Shown: piece by piece, positions 8,960 through 15,888 of the stretch
Layout: every line of letters begins with the position of its first letter
How positions within the stretch are numbered: position 1 is the stretch's first letter
Source of the DNA: a virus
Direction: 5' to 3' (one strand)
Length of the DNA: 35,862 bases
Virus record (IMG/VR): IMGVR_UViG_3300027687_000035
Location: 1-35,862 of that record
Notes under the pieces: model-generated
The model's database searches: none
What the model saw: only the letters and a program-made list of their open reading frames with translations
Told to the model about the DNA's origin: nothing
Translations under genes and position numbers: made by a program

Positions 8960-9847
8960 ATGCCATACATAGGAAGCGAACCTAGTAGTGGGTTATTCCA
9001 AGAGTTAGATGCACTTACAGCTAGTGCCACAGATGACTATACATTAAAACTAAATGGTGCTGATTACTTTCCAGAAACAGTTAACAATCTATTAGTATCA
9101 ATTAATGGTGTGATCCAAGGTGGATCGACTATGTCTTTAAATGGTGCAGTTCTTACTGTTGGAGCTACGTTATCTAGTTCAGATACGATTGATTTTGTAC
9201 GAGTGTTTGGCAATGTTGGTACTGTGTCTACACCGACTGATGGTAGTGTGACTGCTAACAAGATTGGAACTGGTGCAGTAAATTTAACTAGCAAAGTAAG
9301 TGGAGTTCTTCCAATAGCTAATGGTGGTACTGGTGCAACAAGCTATGTTGAAACTAATAGTGTAATAGAAACTTGGTATTACAATGACGATAACACTACT
9401 CAACATAATAATACTGACTTACTGTTTGCTGGATACACACGATTAACAACTAATAATACTGCAAATAAGAATGGTGGTATGTCTCATGCTTCTTCAGCGG
9501 GAACAAATGGTACTGGTATTTGGACATTTCCTTCTACTGGTATTTGGAGAATAGAGTTAGTTTTAAACTTTTATCATAGTGGTGGAGCATCTGGAGCAAG
9601 TGGTGTTAGAATGGAAGTAACAACAGATAATAATACTTATAATGATGTTACTGGTATACGAGATCATGGATATGCAACAAATGCTAATGTAGGTATCACA
9701 CTACCATATACTCTAAATGTTAATAATGTATCAAATGTAAAGTTTAGGCATAAACTAAGTTTAAATAATACTGTAATTGTAAGAGGTGGTACTAGTGACA
9801 TTTATGGTACAAAAATACATTTCATCAAACTTTGTCCGTCAGTATAG
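8960..9847 (+). CDS. Fibre tip protein with YIG-type N-terminus and C1q-like end
   Basis: 295 aa. The N-terminal 110 residues (MPYIGSEPSSG, LLVSINGVIQGG, DTIDFVRVFG, TPTDGSVTANKI) are paralogous to the protein at 7037. A linker VLPIANGGTGATSY, a classic tail-fibre hinge motif, leads to a beta-rich C-terminal domain (about 130-295) with IWTFPSTGIWRIELVLNFYH, similar to C1q-like tips. Together with the following gene it repeats the two-gene pattern of 7037 plus 8162. Confidence 0.65.
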   Translation: MPYIGSEPSSGLFQELDALTASATDDYTLKLNGADYFPETVNNLLVSINGVIQGGSTMSLNGAVLTVGATLSSSDTIDFVRVFGNVGTVSTPTDGSVTANKIGTGAVNLTSKVSGVLPIANGGTGATSYVETNSVIETWYYNDDNTTQHNNTDLLFAGYTRLTTNNTANKNGGMSHASSAGTNGTGIWTFPSTGIWRIELVLNFYHSGGASGASGVRMEVTTDNNTYNDVTGIRDHGYATNANVGITLPYTLNVNNVSNVKFRHKLSLNNTVIVRGGTSDIYGTKIHFIKLCPSV

Positions 9848-9858
9848 GAGCATAGAGA

Positions 9859-10392
9859 ATGGCATTAACCAAACTAAATTCAGCAAGCGTGATTGATAGG
9901 CTTCCAGTAGGTAGTGTGTTGCAGACTAAAACAGCAAAGGTAACTGCTCCTGAAGATTGGACAGCACAAAACGTAATGTGTGGACCGACTGCTACTATAA
10001 CTCCAACAAGCACATCTAGTAAAATTTTAATATTAGTACAAGCAACTTTTTCTTATAGCAGTACTAGTGTTACTGGTTCAGTAGGTTTAAGGTTTGCTAC
10101 TGGAACATCTGTAGCTAATACAGATACAATAGTTAGCGGTGGAGATTCGGCAGGATCAAGACAAAGAGCTATTGGTTGGAATGGGCAAGCAAGTGCAAAT
10201 TGGCAAGGCACTAATATAGGTTACAACACAATACATGATCCTCAAACAACTTCTCAGATTTCATATAGACTATGTGCAATGGGAGATGACAGTAGTGGAA
10301 CATCATATTTAGGAAGAACTGGTAGAGACACAGATAATGCTCAGCACCCTAGAATAGATACAAACATAACTCTCATGGAGATCAAAGGCTAA
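9859..10392 (+). CDS. Fibre tip-like protein, MAL-type N-terminus
   Basis: 177 aa starting MALTKLNSASVIDRLPVGSVLQ, then a beta-rich domain with SSKILILVQATFSYSSTS and SYRLCAMGD and a final RIDTNITLMEIKG. That ending (TNITLMEI) is typical of marine phage fibre-tip domains. Its ribosome binding leader matches that of the gene at 8162. Its stop codon overlaps the next start (TAATG), coupling the fibre cluster to the lysis cassette. Confidence 0.55.
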   Translation: MALTKLNSASVIDRLPVGSVLQTKTAKVTAPEDWTAQNVMCGPTATITPTSTSSKILILVQATFSYSSTSVTGSVGLRFATGTSVANTDTIVSGGDSAGSRQRAIGWNGQASANWQGTNIGYNTIHDPQTTSQISYRLCAMGDDSSGTSYLGRTGRDTDNAQHPRIDTNITLMEIKG

Positions 10393-10553
10393 TGGTCAAA
10401 GCATCTGAAGTAAAAGCACAAATTGATACTCATGAAGCAGTTTGTTCTGAGAGATGGAAAGAGACTATACTACGCATCAAACGTATTGAACATATTATGA
10501 TAGGAACTTCAGGCACAGCTATTGTGTTACTCATAGGTTTGCTAGTGAGGTAG
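10392..10553 (+). CDS. XhlA-like small membrane protein of the lysis cassette
   Basis: 53 aa. Start overlaps the previous stop in TAATG. The N-terminal about 30 residues are soluble and charged (ERWKETILRIKRIE), and residues about 34-52 form one membrane segment (IMIGTSGTAIVLLIGLLV) with a final Arg. This order of amphipathic helix plus C-terminal anchor is that of XhlA/hemolysin-type proteins, which act beside holins. It heads the lysis genes. The family assignment rests on architecture. Confidence 0.6.
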   Translation: MVKASEVKAQIDTHEAVCSERWKETILRIKRIEHIMIGTSGTAIVLLIGLLVR

Positions 10554-10556
10554 TCC

Positions 10557-11027
10557 ATGCTTGAGATACTTTTAGTAGCTAATTCTGCTTTTAAAATAAT
10601 TAAAGAAACACTAGAAAATGGTAAGGAAATAAGTAGTTGTGGATCAGCGATTGCCAATTTTATAGGGGCTGAAGACAAACTTAAACAAGATTTATACAAA
10701 AAAAAGAATAGTCTTTGGACTAATTTCTTAGGCAAGACCGACAATGATTTAGAAGAATTTATGGCTCTTGAATCTATACGAGTTAAGCAAGAAAAATTGA
10801 GGGAGTATATGCAACTTTTTGGGAGAGCCAACCTCTACACAGACTATATACAATTTTGTGCTGATTGCCGAGTATCCCGAAAAGAAGCACGAGTGAAAGC
10901 CCAGAAACGCAGACAGTATATACAAGATATGTTTCTCAAAATTGTATTAGGCATACTCATTACAGCATTATTTACTGGAGTAGCAACTGTCCTTTTTATA
11001 TTAGCCAAGAAGAAAGGTTTGATATGA
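10557..11027 (+). CDS. Membrane-anchored phage protein in lysis cassette
   Basis: 156 aa. A soluble, mostly helical and highly charged part (residues 1 to about 130; with SLWTNFLGKTDNDLEEFMALE, RKEARVKAQKRR) is followed by one membrane segment at about 131-150 (IVLGILITALFTGVATVLFI) and a short KKKGLI tail, so the body would face the cytoplasm under the positive-inside rule. The end overlaps the next start (ATGA). I have seen similar proteins near holin genes in marine phages but know no function; a role in lysis is inferred from neighbours. Confidence 0.5.
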   Translation: MLEILLVANSAFKIIKETLENGKEISSCGSAIANFIGAEDKLKQDLYKKKNSLWTNFLGKTDNDLEEFMALESIRVKQEKLREYMQLFGRANLYTDYIQFCADCRVSRKEARVKAQKRRQYIQDMFLKIVLGILITALFTGVATVLFILAKKKGLI

Positions 11028-11224
11028 CAGCTTTCCTTTTAATTTGCACGTTAAATGGTGCAGTTAGCGAAGGCGGTATTTATTTTCAAAATGTAAATGA
11101 TTGTATGAGTTTCAAAAACACATTGACCAATCAATCTTATATTAAAAAAGACAAGCCACAAGTTTACCAATGTATGTGTAAATTAATACCGACAGTCGAT
11201 CCTAAGAAAGTACAAATCTATTAA
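11024..11224 (+). CDS. Small Cys-containing protein with hydrophobic N-terminus
   Basis: 66 aa starting at the ATG that overlaps the previous TGA; the frame is open further upstream, but this start is coupled. The N-terminus MTAFLLICTLNG is hydrophobic and could be a short signal or anchor. Four Cys follow the pattern C8, C29 and CMC at 53-55. It could be exported, given the cysteines, but this is uncertain. No family recognised beyond resemblance to small proteins next to phage lysis genes. Confidence 0.45.
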   Translation: MTAFLLICTLNGAVSEGGIYFQNVNDCMSFKNTLTNQSYIKKDKPQVYQCMCKLIPTVDPKKVQIY

Positions 11225-11235
11225 GGAGAATTAAT

Positions 11236-11628
11236 ATGTTATCTGCAATCATAGGACCCATAGCTTCACTAGCTAGTAATTGGATGAACAGTAAAGTAGA
11301 AAAAGTTAAAGCTGATGGGCAAGCTAAAGTTGCTCAAGCTAAAGCCAAAGCTGTAGTTGCTGAGAAGGTTGCTTCCGGAGAAGTTGCCTGGGAAAAATCG
11401 ATGGCTGATGCTACTGATGGATCTTATAAAGACGAGTTTGCTTTAGGTGTACTGCTTGCTCCCGCCATTTTAGTCTTCATACCCAGCATGACAGAACATG
11501 TAAGAAAAGGTTTTGAAGTTTTAAACACTCTCCCGGATTGGTATCAGTACCTTTTATTTATAGCTGTTAGTAGTTCGTTTGGAATTAAGGGTGTTGGTCA
11601 AGCTATGAAAATGATTGGAAAAAAATGA
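11236..11628 (+). CDS. Holin of the GTA 3TM type
   Basis: 130 aa with AAGGAG 8 nt before the ATG. It has the layout of the 3TM holin family first described for gene transfer agent release: a hydrophobic N-terminus (LSAIIGPIASLASNWM), an Ala/Lys-rich amphipathic helix (VKADGQAKVAQAKAKAVVAE), then two hydrophobic segments (ALGVLLAPAILVFIP and YQYLLFIAVSSSFGIKGVG). It would make the membrane holes that let the soluble lysozyme at 11961 reach the cell wall. Its last codons overlap the next start (ATGA). Confidence 0.75.
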   Translation: MLSAIIGPIASLASNWMNSKVEKVKADGQAKVAQAKAKAVVAEKVASGEVAWEKSMADATDGSYKDEFALGVLLAPAILVFIPSMTEHVRKGFEVLNTLPDWYQYLLFIAVSSSFGIKGVGQAMKMIGKK

Positions 11629-11726
11629 TTTGGTTTTGGTTAAGTCTATCAAAATTTTTTAATAGAATTGGTAACCGGTTTTATTACAAACATGTCTACG
11701 AACTAAGAAGGAAACAAAAACGATGA
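11625..11726 (+). CDS. Microprotein 1 of a related pair
   Basis: 33 aa, starting in ATGA overlap with the holin and ending in ATGA overlap with the next gene. Begins MIWFWLSLSKFF and ends ELRRKQKR, so a short aromatic/hydrophobic head and a strongly basic tail. It aligns loosely with the 33-aa product of the next gene (F-x-N-x-F-x-x-KH then basic residues). It could be a membrane-surface peptide acting with the holin; the function is unknown. Exact coupling on both sides supports its reality. Confidence 0.4.
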   Translation: MIWFWLSLSKFFNRIGNRFYYKHVYELRRKQKR

Positions 11727-11824
11727 CAAAATTTTATATGAAAATGTACGATCTGTTTACGTCTTTAGCTAATTATTTTTGGCACAAACATATTAACTCA
11801 ATGAAAAACCGAAGGAGAAACTAA
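11723..11824 (+). CDS. Microprotein 2 of a related pair
   Basis: 33 aa, coupled by ATGA upstream and TAATG downstream. MTKFYMKMYDLFTSLANYFW is followed by HKH and ends KNRRRN. Same length, aromatic head and basic tail as the preceding microprotein, so the two may be an ancient duplication. AAGGAG in its last codons is the Shine-Dalgarno of the following gene. Confidence 0.4.
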   Translation: MTKFYMKMYDLFTSLANYFWHKHINSMKNRRRN

Positions 11825-11964
11825 TGGCAAAACCAGGACTTTACGCAAATATTTTAGCTCGAAAAAAGAAAGGCATTTCACGCACTAAAAAAAATTCAAC
11901 CATAAGCAGTAAAGCCTATGCGAATATGAAAGCTGGTTTTATAAAGAAGAAGAAAAAAACATGA
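11824..11964 (+). CDS. Small basic phage protein (MAKPGLYAN type)
   Basis: 46 aa, extremely Lys-rich, beginning MAKPGLYANILARKKKG and containing STISSKAYANMKAGF. This is a widespread short protein in marine and T4-like phages, usually near tail, head or lysis genes, with no known function. Starts in TAATG overlap, preceded by AAGGAG, and ends in ATGA overlap with the lysozyme. Confidence 0.6.
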   Translation: MAKPGLYANILARKKKGISRTKKNSTISSKAYANMKAGFIKKKKKT

Positions 11965-12401
11965 ACATTGATAAGCTTCGAGAAGATCTCAAAGAAGATG
12001 AAGGATGTAAGTACGAAATTTACTTAGATCATTTAGGTCTGCCAACGCACGGGATAGGTCACCTTGTCACCGAATGGGATGAGGAATACGATCTGCCGGT
12101 TGGCACAGCCGTATCTCCTGACAGAGTAAACCAATGTTTCCAGGCGGATGTTTATGGTACCATCGATGAATGTAAAATTTTATTTGAAGACTTTGATGAG
12201 TTGCCGGAAGAAGTGCAATTGATAATTGGAAACCTTATGTTTAATATGGGCAGACCTCGTTTATCTAAATTTGTTTTGTTTCGGAAAGCTGTAAAAGATC
12301 GTGATTGGATTGAATGTGGTTACCAATTAAAAAACTCTCGCTACTACACACAAGTAACAGCAAGAGCCGATAGATTAATTGCAAGGTTGCAAGCTATATA
12401 A
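11961..12401 (+). CDS. Endolysin, T4-type lysozyme (glycoside hydrolase family 24)
   Basis: 146 aa. It would hydrolyse the beta-1,4 bond between N-acetylmuramic acid and N-acetylglucosamine. The T4 lysozyme catalytic triad Glu/Asp/Thr is visible as E14 (EDEG), D23 (YLD) and T29 (PTHGIGH); the family core continues with IIGNLMFNMG and ends with ARADRLIARL. There is no signal peptide, so release depends on the holin upstream. The last 8 bases overlap the convergent LexA-like gene on the other strand. Confidence 0.9.
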   Translation: MNIDKLREDLKEDEGCKYEIYLDHLGLPTHGIGHLVTEWDEEYDLPVGTAVSPDRVNQCFQADVYGTIDECKILFEDFDELPEEVQLIIGNLMFNMGRPRLSKFVLFRKAVKDRDWIECGYQLKNSRYYTQVTARADRLIARLQAI

Positions 12402-12621
12402 GTTCTATAGCTCTATTGCCTCCATACTTTCCTTCTTTAAATCTTTTAATATGCCCTTTCTTATCCAGGCTATTGACATAATGGAAAGCTGAACTAGTTG
12501 ATTTCATATTTAATGATTCACAAATCTCCATGTATGTTGGCATATACTCATGCTCTATATAAAAAGATTTTATAAATTTTAAAACATTTAATTGTTTAGG
12601 AGTTAATGGCATCTTTGACAT
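12394..12621 (-). CDS. LexA-type winged-helix DNA-binding protein without protease domain
   Basis: 75 aa from the ATG at 12621, chosen because GGGGAG lies 8 nt upstream; a TTG one codon earlier is less likely. The sequence matches the LexA N-terminal winged helix: LTPKQLNVLKFIKSFYIEH, MPTYMEICESLNMKS as the recognition helix-turn-helix, and a wing. The S24-type autoprotease domain of LexA or cI is absent, so it would not self-cleave on DNA damage. It is the last gene of the leftward operon, and overlaps recT by 26 nt. It may repress phage or host SOS-like promoters; the targets are unknown. Confidence 0.7.
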   Translation of the reverse strand: MSKMPLTPKQLNVLKFIKSFYIEHEYMPTYMEICESLNMKSTSSAFHYVNSLDKKGHIKRFKEGKYGGNRAIELI

Positions 12622-13501
12622 CAAACAATCTCCCCTCTTCCATTTCTATTTCTTCTATTAAACCAAAGTCACTATTTCTAAGCTGTTCTAACATCTCCAT
12701 GTTTTTAGTTTTAAGCTCAGAATATTTTTGCCTTTTAATTTCAGCGGTCCACATTTTACTTCTGTCCACTATCTGCATGATTTCAATGTACTTTAAAACA
12801 AAGTCATTTTTATTATTTAATTTTACTGGATCTTTGCCTGGTGTATTGATCATCCATGCAAGCTCGATTTCAGACTCGTCAGGAGCCGTAAGCTCTCCAA
12901 CTATATCATCAATGCTTCGAGCATCCTTATCAAACTTAGAGGTCTTCTCTAGCTCTTGTACAGCACCTTTAGGCACCGGATAGTCTTCAGCTTCTTCTCC
13001 AGTAATTAATCCACCGATAACATCAGCAAACGCATCACGCAAAGCAAAGCCCCTAGCCCTCATTTGAAGCATTCGATCAGGATAGGATTTCCAAGGTGGT
13101 CTATTTAATAAATTAGCACTTTGTGCCTGACCCATAGAAAAGCTGGAACTAATAACTTCTGTTTCTCCATTAGGGGCTAACCTGGATACTACGCAAGTTG
13201 CTGTTCTAGCTTTGCCTTCACCATCAATTGTTTCTTTAACTGATAAACACCTTCTATCATTGCGAACCATAGCCAGTAAAGCATCGCCCCATATTGATGG
13301 CTTACCATTTATAACAGCTATGTTCTGCATTGCCTGGAAAGGTGCCAGCCCAAGGGAAGCTCCAGCCGACACAGCCAAAAAGATATTAGCTGGTTTATTT
13401 TTATAACTATCAGGCACAAGGTCAGACTTAGAAAACATTTCTGAGATCCTCATAGCCTGATCAATGTTAGTTGGTATTAAATTAGTTTTAAAACTATTCA
13501 T
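12596..13501 (-). CDS. recT: RecT family single-strand annealing recombinase
   Basis: 301 aa. It resembles RecT/Bet-like annealases: NIFLAVSAGASLGLAPFQAM, NIAVINGKPSIWGDALLAM, SYPDRMLQMRARGFALRDAF and DVIGGLITGEEAED are hallmark segments of the conserved core (about 30-170). The C-terminal third is variable and acidic. It would anneal the 3' single strand made by the exonuclease encoded just upstream, with which it overlaps (TAATG at 13501). Together with SSB at 20261, these give a phage recombination set for repair, concatemer formation and gene exchange. Confidence 0.88.
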   Translation of the reverse strand: MNSFKTNLIPTNIDQAMRISEMFSKSDLVPDSYKNKPANIFLAVSAGASLGLAPFQAMQNIAVINGKPSIWGDALLAMVRNDRRCLSVKETIDGEGKARTATCVVSRLAPNGETEVISSSFSMGQAQSANLLNRPPWKSYPDRMLQMRARGFALRDAFADVIGGLITGEEAEDYPVPKGAVQELEKTSKFDKDARSIDDIVGELTAPDESEIELAWMINTPGKDPVKLNNKNDFVLKYIEIMQIVDRSKMWTAEIKRQKYSELKTKNMEMLEQLRNSDFGLIEEIEMEEGRLFDVKDAINS

Positions 13502-14424
13502 TATTTATTCTCCTCAATTGAAAATCGTCTATGTTCGGTTGATGGTTTAGCTGGCACTATTTTTTCCGGTGTCGCTTTACGTTTAATGATTGGGAAAGAA
13601 ATTTTATATTCACCAATGGTTGCATACTCGGCATCAACCTCATCAAGCACTAGCTCCAAGGCTTCCTGGCATTGTTCTTTTTTTAATTTCCAGGCTTTTT
13701 CTTCAGCTTTGCATTGATTGTAATCGGTTATAATTTGTATAACGTCATCTCTAGTTTCCATTGAATCTAATGAAATGCTGTCCGGCTTGCCATTATCAAT
13801 TGGTGGGTAAGGAAGATCCCTATCAACCCTATCCCAAAATTCAGCAACCTTTTCTATTATGATGCCTACAAGCTTTTCACTTAGCCTATATGGAAAAAGG
13901 GTAAATTTTAATTTTGGTCCAAGTTTAGCAATAACTCCCCATTTAAAACCGGCACATAACATCTGAGTTTGTAACTGAATCACCTGGTCGGCTCTTGGCG
14001 GTCCATCATCCCAGCCATCAGTTTTTATTTCTAATGCACCAAAGCCTGATACACTTATGTCATCACCTTGAGGATTAGGAATAGTAAGTTCTCCGCCTAC
14101 CACTTCTAATATACCATCAAGAGAAGCACACAGCCTCATTTCTTTTATACGATGGGCATCAATTGGCGGAGTGTAATTACAAACCACATTATCCGGGCAT
14201 AGATTATCTAACTTGTCACTTGCCCATTCAGTTAAGGTTGGTTCTAGATAGTTACCTCTATCTTTAGCATCCTGGTAAAGACCATCATCAATAGATTGAA
14301 CACCAGCTTTAGCATTTAAAACGATTTGCCTGACGGCTTCGTTAGTTTGGAAAGGTGTTTCACCCATTACGATAGCCCCTACTTTAGAAGCTCCTAATTC
14401 GTCTGCATCATTAGACCACTTCAT
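13501..14424 (-). CDS. YqaJ / lambda-Exo family exonuclease
   Basis: 307 aa. The PD-(D/E)XK core of YqaJ-like viral recombinases is visible: GNYLEP (about 57-62), SLDGIL with the catalytic Asp (about 103), ALEIKT (E and K of the E-x-K motif, about 131-135) and the Q-rich helix DQVIQLQTQM that follows. It would degrade one strand of duplex ends to expose 3' tails for RecT. The C-terminal part (from about 230) is Lys/Glu-rich. Start in ATGA overlap with the small membrane gene upstream, stop in TAATG overlap with recT. Confidence 0.85.
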   Translation of the reverse strand: MKWSNDADELGASKVGAIVMGETPFQTNEAVRQIVLNAKAGVQSIDDGLYQDAKDRGNYLEPTLTEWASDKLDNLCPDNVVCNYTPPIDAHRIKEMRLCASLDGILEVVGGELTIPNPQGDDISVSGFGALEIKTDGWDDGPPRADQVIQLQTQMLCAGFKWGVIAKLGPKLKFTLFPYRLSEKLVGIIIEKVAEFWDRVDRDLPYPPIDNGKPDSISLDSMETRDDVIQIITDYNQCKAEEKAWKLKKEQCQEALELVLDEVDAEYATIGEYKISFPIIKRKATPEKIVPAKPSTEHRRFSIEENK

Positions 14425-14669
14425 AGCTTCACTCCATAGTTAAGGGCAAAGCAAGCATCGTCTATAAGGCATACCATATGTAGTGTGTAGTAGATTGTAG
14501 CCAATGCCATAAAGGTGAGTAAAGCATAACCAAATAGCTTAGTTAGCATTATAAGAGCTAGAGGGGTGATAGCAAAAAGCCGAGTCGCTGGGTCTGACTT
14601 AGTATATATTATGCGACAAACACTATAATTTAAAAAAAGGTCTTCCCTAACGTGTTGATATAACTTCAT
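14421..14669 (-). CDS. Small predicted membrane protein
   Basis: 82 aa from the ATG at 14669, preferred over 14684 because GGAG lies 9 nt before it. One or two membrane segments are evident (about 32-66, including FAITPLALIMLTKLFGYALL and TFMALATIYYTLHMVCLI), followed by a short tail with two Cys. No family recognised. In other phages small membrane proteins sit next to recombination genes and serve exclusion or nuclease control; nothing here shows which. Confidence 0.5.
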   Translation of the reverse strand: MKLYQHVREDLFLNYSVCRIIYTKSDPATRLFAITPLALIMLTKLFGYALLTFMALATIYYTLHMVCLIDDACFALNYGVKL

Positions 14670-14790
14670 ATTTATTTTCTCCATTATTTATTTTTAATGT
14701 GCAAGCTCTAGACGGGTCAGGCAGAATGCATACCATATCTAGTTTTGCGATCTTTAAGTCATTGATAGTTGGTTGTAAAAAATAGGTCAT
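14647..14790 (-). CDS. Hypothetical 47-aa protein, translationally coupled
   Basis: Starts at the ATG in ATGA overlap with the stop of the 175-aa gene upstream and ends 23 nt inside the membrane-protein gene. It fills what would otherwise be the only gap in this part of the leftward operon. Sequence MTYFLQPTINDLKIAKLDMV then two Cys; no family recognised. The coupled start and filled gap are the only support. Confidence 0.4.
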   Translation of the reverse strand: MTYFLQPTINDLKIAKLDMVCILPDPSRACTLKINNGENKYEVISTR

Positions 14791-15314
14791 CTTAGGGAAT
14801 GTACACCTAACATTTCATATAATCCATGTTTAAACTTAATTGTACCATTGGCACTTACTATCGCTTCTTGGGCTTTTATAACCCGTTCAAATTTTGACTT
14901 GGTTGTATCCCTTTTGATTTCTCGTAAGGTGCGACCAAGCTCCATAAAAATTCGTGAAGCTGAAGCAATCATAGTGATATCAACGATTGGGATAGTCATT
15001 CGGCAAGCCACTCTTAAATCACGATACTGAAGATAATCCTTTCCATCGAGAAGCATTCTTGCAAGCTTTTCTTTTTGAGGACCAGTTAAGGTTGGAAACA
15101 CTAACCCATCTTTAAGTTCCTTGCCGGTGAACTTGCCCGTTTCTTTAATACGTTTTTTCATAATTGCACCAACCGGCATTTTATCAAAATAATCATCAGC
15201 AATCTTACTGTCGTATTCAGGAACACCGGCTCCTGGTGGTTGGTTATGACCTCTAAGATCGTTTGGATCTTTTACCGGGTCATTCGTTTTATATTTGTTT
15301 ACATAAGGTTTCAT
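14787..15314 (-). CDS. Hypothetical protein of the recombination operon
   Basis: 175 aa with a strong GAGAGGAG leader. The N-terminus is polar and contains RGHNQPPGAG, a motif common at the start of uncharacterised phage proteins; the rest is Lys/Arg-rich and mixed helical, without membrane segments. Being directly upstream of the exonuclease and recT, it may take part in recombination or replication, but no domain shows this. The 91 bases upstream (15315-15405) hold no gene; they contain an AGATGTT/AACATCT inverted repeat and an A tract, perhaps an internal promoter or weak terminator. Confidence 0.55.
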   Translation of the reverse strand: MKPYVNKYKTNDPVKDPNDLRGHNQPPGAGVPEYDSKIADDYFDKMPVGAIMKKRIKETGKFTGKELKDGLVFPTLTGPQKEKLARMLLDGKDYLQYRDLRVACRMTIPIVDITMIASASRIFMELGRTLREIKRDTTKSKFERVIKAQEAIVSANGTIKFKHGLYEMLGVHSLR

Positions 15315-15405
15315 TAATCTTCTCCTCTCTATCTATCTTTCTTCGTAAGATGTTCTATAGCTAAACACAAAAAAAAACATCTAACAATGCATACTAGTTT
15401 GATAC

Positions 15406-15888
15406 CTATTCATCTTCTTGTGTAAAGTCCTTTGACATCAATTTCTCAAAGTTGGTAAGATTTTGAAAAGCATAACCAATCACACTTTTAACCTCGTTTC
15501 GTCTAAAAAGCATGAACTCCTCAAAAACCTCTATCATTGGCTGTGATGCTGTACATTTGACCGAATTTTTTGTGCGAATAACATCTATCCAGCCTTCAGC
15601 TTCACACTCTGAAATCACAGTCGAAATTGACTGACGTGTTGAGTGCATTTCTTTTACAAGATAACCAATCGTGTAATGTTGGTTGGCATAGTAACTTGAC
15701 ATCATCCAAAAGCAAAAACCATAACGCAAGCTAGTTGAATTTATATAAGCTTGTATTTTAGTTTTATTACGAGTTTTTCGACCTTGATATAAAGTCATTT
15801 CAACTTGAATAATAGCTTGGTTATATTTTCGTATTAAATGCTGATGTATTTCTTTAACTGAATTTTCATGTACTTTGATATCATTCAT
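15406..15888 (-). CDS. Winged-helix (MarR-like) transcription regulator
   Basis: 160 aa. Residues about 68-125 form a winged helix: YTIGYLVKEMHSTRQSISTV looks like the two helices of a helix-turn-helix, SECEAEGWIDVIRTKNS the turn into the wing. The flanking helices are charged and could make a dimer, as in MarR. Start overlaps the recombinase stop (TAATG). Probably regulates phage promoters such as those in the divergent region at 17544-17680; the ligand and operator are unknown. Confidence 0.6.
   Translation of the reverse strand: MNDIKVHENSVKEIHQHLIRKYNQAIIQVEMTLYQGRKTRNKTKIQAYINSTSLRYGFCFWMMSSYYANQHYTIGYLVKEMHSTRQSISTVISECEAEGWIDVIRTKNSVKCTASQPMIEVFEEFMLFRRNEVKSVIGYAFQNLTNFEKLMSKDFTQEDE

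Noticed and set aside
10865-11023. Longer start for the small Cys-containing protein
   Set aside because: The upstream extension lies wholly within the preceding gene and lacks a ribosome binding site; the ATG at 11024 overlaps the upstream stop as in neighbouring genes.
12402-12412. GTTCTATAGCT shared with 15352-15362 as a regulatory repeat
   Set aside because: The copy at 12402 lies in the coding end of the LexA-like gene and neither copy adjoins a convincing promoter; 11 bases can recur by chance in an A/T-rich genome.
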